Position numbers and translations under genes: made by a program. Below are positions 1 through 36,545 of a DNA stretch of 64,000 nt, one piece after another. The stretch comes from Acheta domesticus (taxonomy: Eukaryota > Arthropoda > Insecta > Orthoptera > Gryllidae). Under the pieces are notes generated by a model. That model searched no databases. It was given only the letters and a program-made list of their open reading frames with translations, and had not been told where the DNA came from. Location: positions 226,320,612 to 226,384,611 of the forward strand of contig JAHLJT010000631.1 of NCBI GenBank assembly GCA_031308135.1. Reading direction: 5' to 3'. Position 1 is the first letter of the stretch. Each line of letters opens with the position of its first letter.

Positions 1-178
1 ACCACAAATGTTGGAAGCTTAGAGCTAGTCCCAGCTGGGGCAGTAAGGTGAGAAAATTCAAGCCAACTTACGTGTCGGCGCCATATCTCAAATTACAACA
101 GTTGACCGCCCCCCCCCTTCCAGAGATACATGCACTACGCTTATGGGACTCTTGACCTCCGTAGTTGACGCGCCCGGA
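1..178. repeat. Interspersed repeat fragment, related to 35,504-35,713
   Basis: The segment shares ordered blocks with the 3' half of the repeat near 35.5-35.7 kb: a stretch around 'cagctggggcag', then 'gtcggcgcca', and finally 'gtagttgacgcgcccgga' near its right end. It is diverged and enters from the window edge, so the true left end is unknown. No coding potential is seen. It is most likely a SINE or other short retroelement. Confidence 0.6.
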
Positions 179-1557
179 TAGACTAAATACTCATACTAAT
201 GGCACCTTGCAATAAAGTTGTCGTAGGATAAAATGTCACTTAACAATAGTTTCTTCCATTTATTACAATTGTAATAAATTAAGTTCCCACTTATTTTCCG
301 AAAGCACGACTTGGACGAGAATGGACTCAACAACGCTAGACTGGCATAACAATACACACTACACTTCATACACACAGCGTATTAAATGAAGCTTTTTAGT
401 TTCCTCAGTACTTTGTTTCTGAAGTTCTGGCCTATAAACTTATGTCAGAAATCTGATTCTTGAATGTTTTCCCCCTTTTCCTTTAAAGTTATGTGTCAAT
501 ACAATATTTGAAAATATATTCCATGATGCTTGACGTATGAAAGGAATTTTGAATTGTAATCGTAAATGCAATTAACAGATACGGTAATTGTACATCACAA
601 AGAATGAAAATATGCTTTGATTTTCTGTCTTAATAAATCGTCTAACCACAATTTTAGAAAGATTTTTAATATAATGTTATTGGAAATAATTAAAATCAAG
701 CTGCAAAATTGCATTACAATTCCTTGACATTATATTCCTGTACTACTTACTGCTGCTACTACTTACGGTACTTAGAACTGGTAACTACCTAATCGTAACT
801 TACTTAGTTTACCGGAGAACTTTATCAGTATTTCCGTCTGAAGAAGCTCTATCAGAGTTCTCTGTTGCCAACTTTATTGCCATGTAATCATTCTTTGTTT
901 TTACTTACTAGATGAATCAGATGAATTGAAATTTAGCGTGGGCGCAGATGCGACAAAGAGAATTAATTTAAATTGACCTCCATCCAAACACTGCATTGTT
1001 CTCATTAATTCGTGGTTGGGTGTGTGAGGGCAGCACTGATGCAACTGTGAAAGATTGCCTTACTGGGATTTGTAGCATGTTTTCGTGAATTGTCAAATTA
1101 GTGTTCATGTTTTATTGCTGAATGGAGAGTGATGTAAGTTCTGAAGTTGTGATGTATGTGTAGTGAAGAAGTTGGCCACTATAGGCATTCAACAAGGTTG
1201 GTACAGAACAAAATATGTAATGCCATTTCTCGAACAAATGTTCGAATGTCATCGAATTGAGGTTAAATGACAGCTGATTGGATGATGATAAGGGCATAGT
1301 AGAATGTTTTTCTTTTCTTTCATATTTTATTTTATAATGTAGGAATCATTTTGTATATCTAAATTAAGTTTAAAGTTGATTTCATTGGATGAACGTCCAA
1401 GAGTAAAAAATAAAAATTCATAATCCTTACCTCTGAAAACAACTGTATTTAAAAAAAGTTTGGTTATTTCTTGGAAAATTATATGTATTCATATCTTCAG
1501 GAATGATGAATTTTTAAAAATTAACTATTTTAAGTGAATTATTTTGCTTTGTTCTAG
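179..1557 (+). other. Upstream/5' UTR-intron region of the PI3K gene, no coding sequence recognised
   Basis: No convincing exon, promoter motif or repeat could be identified. The stretch directly before 1558 is pyrimidine-rich and ends 'ttctag', a good splice acceptor. At least one non-coding 5' exon of the kinase gene should therefore lie in this stretch or beyond the window edge. Confidence 0.4.
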
Positions 1558-26025
<24,468 letters not shown>

Positions 26026-26270
26026 GACCTTTAAATTGTTGATAAGCTCTGAAGCTACTGGGAATTGCATCCTTTATGGATGGTTTGTAAATTCACCAAA
26101 TGCAAATTTGTAATTTTGTTTTAAGAAGTTTGAAAGGCAAGTGTAGGGTACTTGCAGAACATGTGCTCCAAGCCAGTTGATGCCTATTCACAATGCACTA
26201 ATGAATTTTTGTTCCTTGGATATAAATGTTATACAAGTTTTAGATACCTTTTTCTATTTATTGTTCAGTA

Positions 26271-26276
26271 AATAAA
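26271..26276 (+). terminator. Poly(A) signal of the PI3K gene
   Basis: A canonical AATAAA lies 246 bases after the stop codon, followed within about 30 bases by a T/G-rich stretch. It is the first good signal after the coding end. Confidence 0.75.
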
Positions 26277-26299
26277 ATGCATATTCTGAAAAGGTTTCG

Positions 26300-28895
26300 T
26301 GTTTATTTCTTTGGAATATGATCTGGGACAGGAGGGAGTTTTTGTGTTGAAGATAAATTTTTAAAACAGTTTTCAAAATGATTCCACACAGAGTGCTTAT
26401 CACTTTATTCCCTTTGTTCGCAATGTTGCTAGCCGAACCAGAGATACGAAACTCTATAATGGTCCTCATATGCTCAACTAGAAAGCAGTTCAGCAGAAGA
26501 GGACGAAATACTATTATGTAGAAACACTAATTCTCTCGTGCGTTTTGTCAGGTAATTATTTTACGAAAACCAAACAGAAGTACTCGTTTAGAAGACTGAG
26601 AAAGTTTCAGACAAACCATTTGACACCCCATCACCTTACCTAGAATATTTCAAGAACTATCTGTGTGGCCTCGAGAGCGAGGCTAGTGACCTAAGATTTG
26701 TAATTACGAAACATCCGCGTACCCACGGATGCCATGGACGATGTGAATAACAAAAACAGGCCATCATGAGAGCTCAACACAAGGACGCCATTTGGGTAAA
26801 AAAAAAAAAACTATGAGCGGGCTTGTGAAATAATGTAATAAAAAGCCAATGGCTGACGTGAGTATCTTGGATCTACAACAGTGATTGGTTAATAATGACG
26901 TTTTCGTTCGCGAAGAAAACAATACCAATCGCATTTTTCAAAAACCAAAATATAAGTGGACGCAATCATTGTACCACAGATGCATTTTGGACGCATTCTA
27001 CGGAGTAATCGTTGCATATTTTTAGCCCGAGTCCAGAGTCGCTGAATACTTGGCCGTTCGGAAGACGCTGCGTCCTAGGCAAAGGTACCAACGTTTCGGC
27101 TGTCATTCGGCGCCCTTCCTCAGGGCGAAATGGGACAAATGTCTCCCGGACAGCCAGTATTTACTAGCATATTGCATTGTCAGTTTTGGCATGCATTGTA
27201 TTTTGAAGCTTTTATCTTTATGAGGAATAAGTAGATGAGAATCACTCGCAGCGTACTTCTGGGAGTGAATGGAGAACTTGGAAGAGTGAATTATGCCCTA
27301 CTTTGTTTCTTTGTACAGCACATTATATTCGAAAATAATAGCTGGTGCCATGCGACGAGAATCATAATTGTAAACGATCAACGTCAATGATCTTTAATCA
27401 ATATGAATGAATATTTGTGGCAAGGCACAGCATTCTGTCAGTTCGCTAACATTTTCTTCTTTGTCTATGCAAATGTATTGGCTAATTGGCAGGCTATAAA
27501 TGTTGACCGCATGTGATTCTAGTTCGTCTTATTTGGGGATCTTGCGATGGTTTTGAACAGCCGGATGGATTGCGCATTGCTCCGTACACATTGAAGATGG
27601 CAGGGTGATCGAACTGTTGCAATGAGGCTGTGTTCTACCATAGAATAACATGAGTTTCCTCTTGCCGATAATCCCACAAGTGTAGGAGAAATGAAATCAT
27701 AATTTTCCTAGGAGGGATTACGTTGTTGATGCCCGGTACGACTCTGATTTTTGAAATCGATCCGGAAAGACCGATCTCGAGTAGTATCTTATCTCTATGA
27801 GATTGCTTGCACGCCAACTTAAGCTTCCGAGTCCTCTTGACCGGCGCTAGACACCGCTATCTTGATTTCTTATCGTGAAGTGTAGAAGATTTTTGAGAAA
27901 TACGGCATTGCACTTTACTTAGGTCTGATTCAACGCACCGATTCATGTAGGCCTACCAGTTGACAGATTCCTGTTCAAAAGTTATATTCTAGTCATGAAA
28001 TTAAAGTTCTCAGTTATAGTGTAGCTAATACCTCTCAAATATTCAACGTTTAGTCATTGAATAACATTGAAAATATGAAGTTAAAAATAGATTGTATTAA
28101 TCAATTTTCATGAAATTGAAGTGCCTAATACCTGTGATTTAAAAACCGTATATGTTATTTTAACTTATAAGGCTATGGTGTTTAACCCATGGTGTAAAAC
28201 CCATTCAATTGTTTTTACTTTCTCGTAAATGCCTGAAAAACGGCTTAAATTTTTTTTATCGAATCGAGCAAAGTAGGGTTATAAAATATGGCGCAGGTCG
28301 CATTTCTGTGACCTCACTTTATTTTCGAAAATTGCAGAAAATAACATTCCAAAACTACAATATTGATGACATATTTTCCCTTTACAACATTTTTTCCAAA
28401 AATTTATTTTTCCTTTACAAAATTTGTTTTAGATCTTTAATTAGAGTCACACAATTGAAAAAACTAGTAGTTTTCACCTAATTTTTATTGACATGGAGGG
28501 GATAAAGAAACTATTTTCTCAAAAGTTGTCCCATTTTTTCTCCCAAAAAATGAGCCAGAACGCTTACAAAAATGGCGCAGGACTAATTTGTGGTGAATGG
28601 AATACGTTCTTCAATATTATCATTAAATAAGGTCATGTACATTTTTTTGAAATGTGAGTAGTTTTGCGCAATTTTGATATCACGAATTCGGTTTTCCGCG
28701 CTTCTTTCTGAAATGAAAATATCACGAGATTCGACAATAGCAATGTTGCAACAAGTCAGTTTGCATTTCATACAATTGTCATTGTTGGACGATAATGTTC
28801 CTCGCTTTAGGCGTGACAGTTTTGGATATCGACCGTGTTGGGTTGATTTAAAATAATTAGTTTTCGCACCTCACGCTCTATAATTGAAAATGAGT
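26300..28895. other. Intergenic region, 2.6 kb, no gene recognised
   Basis: Short ORFs occur on both strands but none reads as a known domain. A segment near 27,080-27,160 ('caacgtttcggctgt' followed by 'cttcctcagggcg') resembles the tails of insect retroelements, but I cannot place it in a family. Confidence 0.5.
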
Positions 28896-28903
28896 ATTGC
28901 AAG

Positions 28904-29469
28904 TAGGGTAGCCACCTCTCCGGGTTTGACCCGGAGGATCCGGGCTTCAGAAATAATCTCCGGTGCCCGGGTTCATATGGAAAATCTTAGGGTTATACGA
29001 GCAATTAAATTCGTCGTAAAAATATACGTAATTGTTTGGCAGAAGTGTGTGATGTGACTGATGCGCAAGATAGCGATATTTGGATCATGCAGTTAATCCA
29101 CACTATAGTGTGGAAGCCCCCCCCCTCATATTTCATATTAACATTTTTTCTCCTTCATGAAAATTATGACAATAATTTCAATAAAGAAAATTTAAAATTC
29201 AAAAATAAAGGCGCGAAAAATCGATGCATCTCGAAAGCTGTCATGGAGCAATATAATTCGCTTCAAGCATACGAATCTCTCGTTTTTTCTCTTTAGGACC
29301 ACTGTAATTTTTTATTTCGCGCCGTGACTGGTTCAACCCATAAAAATACAAATTCATATAGTTTACCTTAGATTGTACGGTCTAGAATCACACATTCATA
29401 ATGACTTCATTTTTGTGATCCCGCCTTCTGAACATCCGTGATCCGGAGATTTTGAAGATGGCAACCCTG
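28904..29469. mobile_element. Non-autonomous hAT element, 566 bp, with 8-bp target duplication
   Basis: The 8-mer 'attgcaag' flanks the element exactly on both sides (28,896-28,903 and 29,470-29,477). The inner ends are inverted repeats, 'tagggtagccacct' and the mirror of 'agatggcaaccctg', which match the common hAT terminus CAGGGTTGCCA. The 8-bp duplication plus this terminus identify hAT. The interior has no recognisable transposase, so it must be mobilised in trans or be dead. Confidence 0.88.
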
Positions 29470-29668
29470 ATTGCAAGTTTTTTCTACCGAAACTGTTTTT
29501 CGCCGTAAACACGTTTCGCTGGAAAACAGTTTTTCGCCGTCTTATCGCGCAGCATCATATAACTTTCTCTTCTTAAGCGCGAGAAAGTTAAAAAAACAAT
29601 TTCCAAAACTTCAGACAGTAGTAAATTACATAGCATCGTAGGCTTTCACGGTTGGAGTCAAGATGAGA

Positions 29669-29737
29669 AATATTTTCCGGGCTGGTAGACCTTAGTCAAT
29701 GCCAACTGGACCACGGCCTACCAGCCCGGAAAATATT
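29669..29737. repeat. Perfect 20-bp inverted repeat (hairpin)
   Basis: Arms 29,669-29,688 (aatattttccgggctggtag) and 29,718-29,737 are exact reverse complements with a 29-base loop. Near-perfect arms in a decayed neighbourhood suggest a recent repeat end or a functional hairpin. Confidence 0.9.
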
Positions 29738-30004
29738 CCTGAATACAAAATTAATTTTTAAGGCAGACTCTTAAGCTCCATGGTATATACCAACTCCCAA
29801 ATTCACCAGGAACTCCAAATTCCTTCAAAATCCGAATGTAGTTCCAGGTGTTTATTTTATCTTTCTCCGAAGATAACTCGCAGTTTTCCTCGTCGATCGA
29901 GCCCTCGGTTCCCCGGGAATTTGTCAAGGGCACCGGTCATCCGGTTCGTCGTTCGGCGCGACCAGCCGATACACCAGTGTCCCGCGAGCGTTCAACTGTG
30001 AATA

Positions 30005-30652
30005 ATGCAATTTTCTTTAAAGCAGAGAATATTGCTTTACGACACCTTCTTTCGAGTTAAGTCTACCAGAAGGTACCGCAAGAGGTTTATTAACAAATTT
30101 CCGGGCGTGAATATTCTGCATTGGTCAACAATTTTGAAGCTTGTAAAGAAACTTCGCACCAATGGAATTTTAATTGACAAACAAAAGTGTCGAAAGCATC
30201 ATATCTTGACAGAAGAGAAGGTGAACTAAATATCTGCCATATTATATCATTATCTACATTATCCAAGAAAAATCTTTGAAGAGTCTGTGCTTACTTTCAA
30301 CAGGATTCGGCAACTGCTCACACTGCTGTTCGATCCATGAACTTTTTTAAATAATGTATATGCTGATGATCGAATAATTAGTCGTGGGTTACGACCTCCT
30401 TGATCACCTGATCTCTTTGTTACTTTGTCCTTTAGAGGTACTTAAAAGATCTGCAGGTACTTGAAGGGTATGCAGAAAACCCGCATTCGGAGGAAGAGTT
30501 CCGGCGCTCTATTGAAGAGAAAATCGCAGCTATTCCTGGAGACTTTCTTCGAAGGGTAAATCAGATTATGTTCCGGAGGTGCCAAGAAAGCATTCGAGCC
30601 GAGGGATACCGCTTACAGCATTTTCTTTAAGGTAAGATAAGCGTAGCAATAA
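30005..30652 (+). pseudogene. Tc1/mariner-superfamily transposase remnant
   Basis: The N-terminal part is readable as 'YDTFFRVKSTRRYRKRFINKF' and 'STILKLVKKLRTNG', a helix-turn-helix region. A frame-broken catalytic stretch then reads 'QDSATAHTA' near 30,300 and 'ISRGLRPP*SPDL' near 30,385. The C-terminal tail is 'EEKIAAIPGDFLRRVNQIMFRRCQE'. Multiple frameshifts, a stop and large internal deletions make it dead. A possible right end ('aaatgaacactctgtata') occurs at about 30,746-30,765. The matching left end was not found. Confidence 0.75.
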
Positions 30653-31214
30653 TTCTCGTGTGTTAGCACGTGAGTGGAGTGAGCGATTCGCTGGGCGAAT
30701 GAGCCCTCGACTGGGTGACGCGGCCCGAATCTTCGGCGAACGTTAAAATGAACACTCTGTATATGCAATACATCTGAAATGAAGACTAGAATAAAATCTA
30801 CTGTCAGCTGTTGTTCCGTCTTCTTCCGTCATGTTCTGACACCACTATTTTCCCCCTGGGAAAAAATGCAAACCTTCCACTTAGCTTCGGATCTCGCTTC
30901 CCCAAACACCTGTTTCGCCCTCCATAGTAATGCAGACTTCCACTCTCATCTACCATCACCCACTGATCATACACCTCACATTCTGACGCGCGCCTTCAAA
31001 TTCCAAAAATTATGAAAATTGAATTTACAACTTAGGGATACGCCTTGCGTACCACATTAGTCTGAGGACATCCAACAACTTAAACTTTTTTTCATGCATG
31101 TATACTGAAAAAGCCCGAAAGGCTTCAGCCGAACGGGTAGCTAATAAAAGAATGAAAAGCAGTTATAATTGTCAAATTGAAGATATTTAGTTTTTACACA
31201 AAATGTACAATTTC
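30653..31214. other. Intergenic, nothing further recognised
   Basis: It contains the probable 3' flank of the transposase remnant and a short motif 'ggcttcagccgaacgggtag' typical of insect repeat tails. No gene is supported. Confidence 0.4.
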
Positions 31215-32362
31215 TAATGCGTAGGTTTGGGCTGTATTTAAATACTTGCATTTCACATACGTATTTTAAATACATTTTTTTTTACATTTGTTGCGTCTTT
31301 GCGCAACGCTTCTCGAAAGCCGTTGGTTGGGCGTTGAGCGCGGAGTAATCCTCCATTAATTTCTTAAAAAATCTTTCATAAATTTCTTTCCCCACACGTC
31401 ATATACAGTTTTTACTGTTTTTTTGACTAAATAAATAAATAAATAAATTTATCAGCGCTCTCTTTACTCCACATGGCGCTACATTAAACTGTCGTGTCTC
31501 GTCATTGTCAAGAGAACCGCAAGGTAGCATCTCCGCGTACGCGCCTCACACCGCGCACCCCTGCATCACTCCCCAGCGGCCAGAATTGGGAAGGAATAAC
31601 TGCATTTTTGAGTTTTTGGGCACGTGCTTTACAGATGTATTTAAATACATAAAGTAGGTGTATTTAAAAAACAAATACTTAAAATTCTTTAAATGCAAAT
31701 GAAAGAATACAGTATAGAACGAGGAGAGTTTCTTTTTGTTTGATTCCGCTGGTGAATGCACCTCATTGAAACAAAAATAAAAGCTCCTATAAGCTGTTGA
31801 ATTTGGATTCTCTTCATTTTTAAATGATTAATCTAAATCATTAAAAATGTTGGACAATTATCCGAAAATAAAAAAGTTTATTTTTTTATTGTCCGTTATA
31901 ACACTAGTTTGTTTGTTCATCCACGCCAGTTGAATGACTGTTTTCCGTTACAAGTTTTATACATTTACCAAATAGGATTTTTGTCAGATATTTGTTTGAA
32001 AAGTTATTCGTTTTAAAAGGAAATTCCATTTCTTTGTGGTAGACATTTTTATACCATTTTATAATAGAAAATGTTTAAACATATTTTTACAAAACATTAC
32101 AATAGTTGTTGTTCAGAAATTTGTATGACTATCAATACTAATCTATTGTGATTGACACTTACAATATATTGTTTGCAATAAAAATATACATTATGAAATT
32201 ATTAAAAATTTACAGTATTTTGAGTATTTGAAGTATTTTAAATACTTATGCATTTAGCACATCAAGTTCTAATGTATTTTGTGTATGTATTTAAATAATT
32301 ATTTATAAAGTATTTTGGCGAAGTACTTAAATAATAAATTTAAAGTATTTTGCCCAACACTG
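31215..32362. mobile_element. hAT-like terminal sequence with repeated 'tatttaaatac' motifs
   Basis: The right boundary 'agtattttgcccaacactg' (32,344-32,362) is the mirror of a common hAT-type end, CAGTGTTGGGCAAAATACT. Many 'gtatttaaatac' sub-terminal repeats lie inside, at about 31.2, 31.6 and 32.2-32.3 kb. The left end near 31,220 ('ggtttgggctgtatttaaat') is degenerate and no target duplication was found, so the extent is approximate. Confidence 0.45.
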
Positions 32363-33588
32363 GTTATGAGTTTTACAGAAAATGATGACTGAGATGTGTT
32401 GATTCAGAGATAAATTGTGGTATAAATAGTATTACATAACGTTTACTAAAGGTGAGAAAGTACGTGCTGTTTTAGCACCATTAGTTTCGTCTACGTTTTG
32501 CCACATGCCCTCGATGCTTTATCGAAATTCTTTGGCGGGGATGTGACTCGGTGAGTAAGCAATTCCGCGGGAAAGCTGCAGATGGCTGTGCGCCAGAGGG
32601 CTAAATGGAGCCCTCTTGACCCACATAGCGCTCTTGGCTCAATGCATGCATGCACGCGAATATTTGGGAGGAAATGTGAAAATAACTTCCAAGAAGGTGA
32701 CAATATCTTTCTTGAAATACTTAGTTTGGAAATCAGACTCTAACGCCGAAGTGTGATGACAGCCTATTTGTTCCATTTTCAGAGGCTTGAGCTTTGAATG
32801 CTTCTTAGTATCGCCGCGGCGACAAATTTTCAGCTCCCCTAGCGAATGTTAAAAATGCATATCGATGCCTGAACTCCCTCGTACTCACCAGGTTTGAGGT
32901 GTATTATTGACAATACACTCGTGGATTGTAAACTAATAGCTCTTCAGAAATCGTCAGACATGAACCAATCGGAACTGTCGTTCACGAAGAATGAGGTTTT
33001 TCTTACGCGTTCACTTCCTTATTTGATAGTTTTGAGAATCTGATTGTAGTGAATTCGTTCTTTTGTTTACTTTGTATTACTTTGTGAGCTGCATTTGAAC
33101 GGCCAAAGCTGTATTTATATAGCTAACCCCGAGGGTATTAGCCGAATTGCATAGCTACGCACTAGGAAGTCACGGAAGTTAACCGACTCGAGACACCACG
33201 TATTTACGAGTGGGAATCAATAGTAATCATTGGGGAACCCCCTTACTAACGGTGTTGAGTCCCTGCACGAAGGGATAGAAGGCTTTGACTACAATACGAG
33301 TCAAATGACAAAACTTACCGGAGGGTTACTGAAGATGTAGAGGTTCAATGTCCAAAAAGAGCTAAGAGACTTGTGAAAAAGACGCAACAAATAAAAAGCA
33401 AACAAAAGAACCAACGAGCTAGACACAACTCGTTGATTTAAAATTCGAGTTTGTGTTACAGTCAAAATGAAAAAGAAATAATACAAACCGCAGCTATAAG
33501 CACAAACGATTCAACGCCATAAAAAGTAATACAAATAACCGTATATTGTGTGTTGTTTTTTTAGTTTTTTTTTAAATGAAACTAAATA
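32363..33588. other. Intergenic, 1.2 kb, nothing recognised
   Basis: Unremarkable mixed-composition sequence with no ORF, repeat family or RNA gene that could be supported. Confidence 0.5.
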
Positions 33589-33762
33589 CAGTAAACCCTC
33601 GTTATCACGAACTCACTTAACACGGATTTCGCCGTAACATGAACAAAACTTTGGCCCCGGTAAGGGATTTCTGTAATAGGGAAATTTATAATACTTGGAT
33701 AACGCGAACACGAACTCCAATTATTTCGGTCCCTTGGAATTCGTGTTAATGTGGGTTTATTG
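33589..33762. mobile_element. pogo/Tigger-like MITE, about 175 bp
   Basis: It starts 'cagtaaaccctcgttatcac' and ends 'gtgttaatgtgggtttattg', which is the diverged reverse complement. CAGTAAACCCTCGTTA-type ends are characteristic of pogo/Tigger DNA transposons. The interior is non-coding. Confidence 0.65.
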
Positions 33763-34444
33763 CATCAGAAAACCATTCCATTCTGATAGGCAATATTTTG
33801 ATCACATTTTGTTCCAAAGCCATCTGTACGATCTCAGTTACAATTCGTATACATCCTCGCTTCGCGAGTTGTAAATTTATCTCGAGAGTTTCCGAAGTGC
33901 TAATGAAAATTTTAGCTATTTCTGAAAATGTCAAGAATTTGTATTTTGGCTAGGGACATCTTCTAAACAATCACAGGCATGTCTGGGTCTTAAAGATAAA
34001 CATCCACAAAACAAAAGGTTGAAGAGTTTATCAATCTCTCTCTGAAAGTGAGTACCTGTTACCACGAATTGCATATATACGCACTTCATCGTGTGCTCGT
34101 GTTTGCGTACGTGCTCATCCAACTTTTGAGAATAATGGGTGAAGATAATCCTGTCAAATCAAAATCCATCGCGTCATCTGCGCGGATGCATCAATCATTT
34201 TTCAATTACCATATTCTTCATCGCTCATTTGATGCAAGACGTAGTCTAATCTTTGATCTTGTGAGTTAGTAATTTCCAAACGGAGAGAGACACATCAAAG
34301 AGAACAATTCACGCTATTTTAAAAATCACATTGATGGATTTTAAAATTTAGAAGAACTGCGTCAACAGATACAATTCACCTAACTGAAAACTTGCAGTAA
34401 GAGAGGAGTTCCTGACCGAATTCAGCTTAGAGCCAGCATTTCGT
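33763..34444. other. Intergenic, 0.7 kb, nothing recognised
   Basis: Short ORFs on both strands show no domain similarity that I can identify. Confidence 0.45.
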
Positions 34445-34622
34445 AACATTGTCTTTGCAGCGACCCGCCCCTGGAGATTCTAGGCTTCGAATCCCTACAG
34501 TGGCTGATTTTCGACGCTAGTTAGATCGAATTCAGCCGCTGTCTGAAGAAAATTCAGTCGGCTGCTCTGATCAATAATTTTTCGTTGTTTCTTCGATCAA
34601 TACCAGGCGATCGAAGAGAGGA
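34445..34622 (+). repeat. Interspersed repeat, diverged copy of 35,195-35,400
   Basis: Colinear similarity with the repeat 750 bases downstream includes 'attcagccgctgtctg' versus 'attcagtcgctgtctg', 'ctgctctgatc' and 'ataccaggcga'. A B-box-like 'ggcttcgaatccc' lies near its start. It is therefore a SINE-like element in the same orientation. Confidence 0.7.
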
Positions 34623-35194
34623 GTTAACAATTAATTCATTTATTTATTTAGTTACATATTTATTCATTTCCTATTTTCACCTCTCTTCAGAACGTACATT
34701 TGTTATTCAACATTATGTTCCCATTTTCACATTTTATATTATAATTTTCCAGTTTTCTTTCACTCTAATTTGTTTCATAATATTATTTGTAACTAGATTC
34801 CATTTATTTAATTTAATTTTCATTTGTCATTTTTAAAAATTATATGTCCATTTCATATTTTATATTTTTCTTAAAAATCCAATTCATAACAATATTCTGT
34901 AAAAAGTTTTTAATTTTTAAATTTTTTTGTAATTTAGATATATTATTGTTATTATTACTATTATTATTTTTGTAGCACTGAAGATGGCCGCAACGCGGCC
35001 GAAAAAGCTTTATACAAGAATAAATAGTTACGATGGAGAGCCAACACCTCATATAGATTTTGATGATAGAAGCATCGTAAACACCGCACCATTTCCTACC
35101 CCAGGAGTTAACAACTTAGTTATCATTCGTCAACTTGAATAATATTAATTTTCTCAGGTTATATTACCGGGAGAAATACCTCAGTGCATCAACC
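34623..35194. other. AT-rich spacer between two repeat copies
   Basis: It includes a run of att/tat repeats near 34,940-34,970, followed by 'gaagatggccgcaacgcggc', a typical insect repeat-tail palindrome. No gene is seen. Confidence 0.4.
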
Positions 35195-35715
35195 TGATGT
35201 CACTGCAGTCCCTCTGACCGGGAGGTCCTAGGTTCGAGCCCCGACGGCGCGCCGCGGCAGGGAGGATTTTCGACACTTGCTTGTCAGCTAGGCCGAATTC
35301 AGTCGCTGTCTGGAGGAGAATTCTAGCGGCCAGCTGCTCTGATCGGTAGTTTTCCGTGGCTTCTCTGATCAACACCAGGCGAATACCAGAGCAGTACCCT
35401 AACAAACGACCCCGGACCGCGCGCGATCTTTCCTTCCTCTTCCTTGTCCTATCCTCTCCTCTTACACACACACGTACACTAACATTCACTACACTACCAC
35501 ACATGTCAGGAGACCGGTCGGGAACTTACAGCTTGTCCCGGCTGGGGCAGTGCCCCGCTGGTGGGAGATACCTGGTTGAGGGGAAAATCCCGCTAGTCGA
35601 CGGTAGGTCGGCGCCAGATCTCACCATCCAGCGGGGAAAAGATCATCGCCATCCCGAGAAAAACACGCGCTACACTTACGGGACTAATGACCTACGTAGT
35701 TGACGCGCCCGGAAA
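35195..35715 (+). repeat. Composite SINE-like retroelement copy, about 520 bp
   Basis: The 5' part has a B-box-like 'ggttcgagcccc' and matches the copy at 34,445-34,622. The 3' part ('ttgtcccggctggggcag' through 'gtagttgacgcgcccggaa', then 'tcaatcaatca') matches the fragment at the window's left edge. The segment is markedly GC-richer than its surroundings. The ORFs through it are not conserved coding sequence. Confidence 0.7.
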
Positions 35716-36545
35716 CACGAATCAATCAATCACAGGTTATATTGGTATAGTCAATATAGTTATCTATTTTAGGAGGCGGTATGCATTGATCGCTGTGTTG
35801 ATGTATAGTAAACCGTGTATGTACTATAACATAATCTTTTAGTACTTTTCCTACAGGCAAAGTCCAAAAATATTTCTGACCACGAAGTCTACACTGACTT
35901 GTAGACATCGTGTTTCTGACAATCACCTTATAAAATTGTTTTTATTTTATTAAATATCGACAAATGTCGATATTTTGGAGCATACTATATACGGCTACTA
36001 AGGCATACTATATTGACGAGGAAGGTCCCAAAGCGCTCAGGTGAGGTAACCTGACCCAGGTAAATCACGATAGACGTAACATTCGCCTGAAGTTGACGAA
36101 CTGAGAAACATGGCAACAAAGAAACATGGCGTATGTCGCCGAACTGAGAAACATGGCAAGTTTCCAAATAATTTTAAATGGAATCACAATAATCAGAAGA
36201 AAATGAAACAGTGCATATAGATTCATAATATACATCCTTTATTGTAAATTTTCGAAACTTATCATTTTCGATGAAAAGCATTGAATTCTGATCAGTATTG
36301 GCTGGTTTAACTCCATAACTTGTTGTTGAGAATTTCTTTAAATTATTTAATGCCATTTAAATAACTGTAGTGTAGTAATGTAGTAACATGTAATTTATTA
36401 AGATGGAGCGAGAAGGGATTAGGGAAGTGCTATTACACTGCACAAATCGCTCTTCATAAGACTTGGAGTGCAAAAAATGACAGCGATACAGTGGGTTATG
36501 CGTGAAAGGGGCAAGAAAAACGAACAAACTGAAAATTAGATATTA
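35716..36545. other. Intergenic, 0.8 kb
   Basis: The only structure seen is a short direct repeat ('gaactgagaaacatggcaa', near 36,099 and 36,140). Confidence 0.5.
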
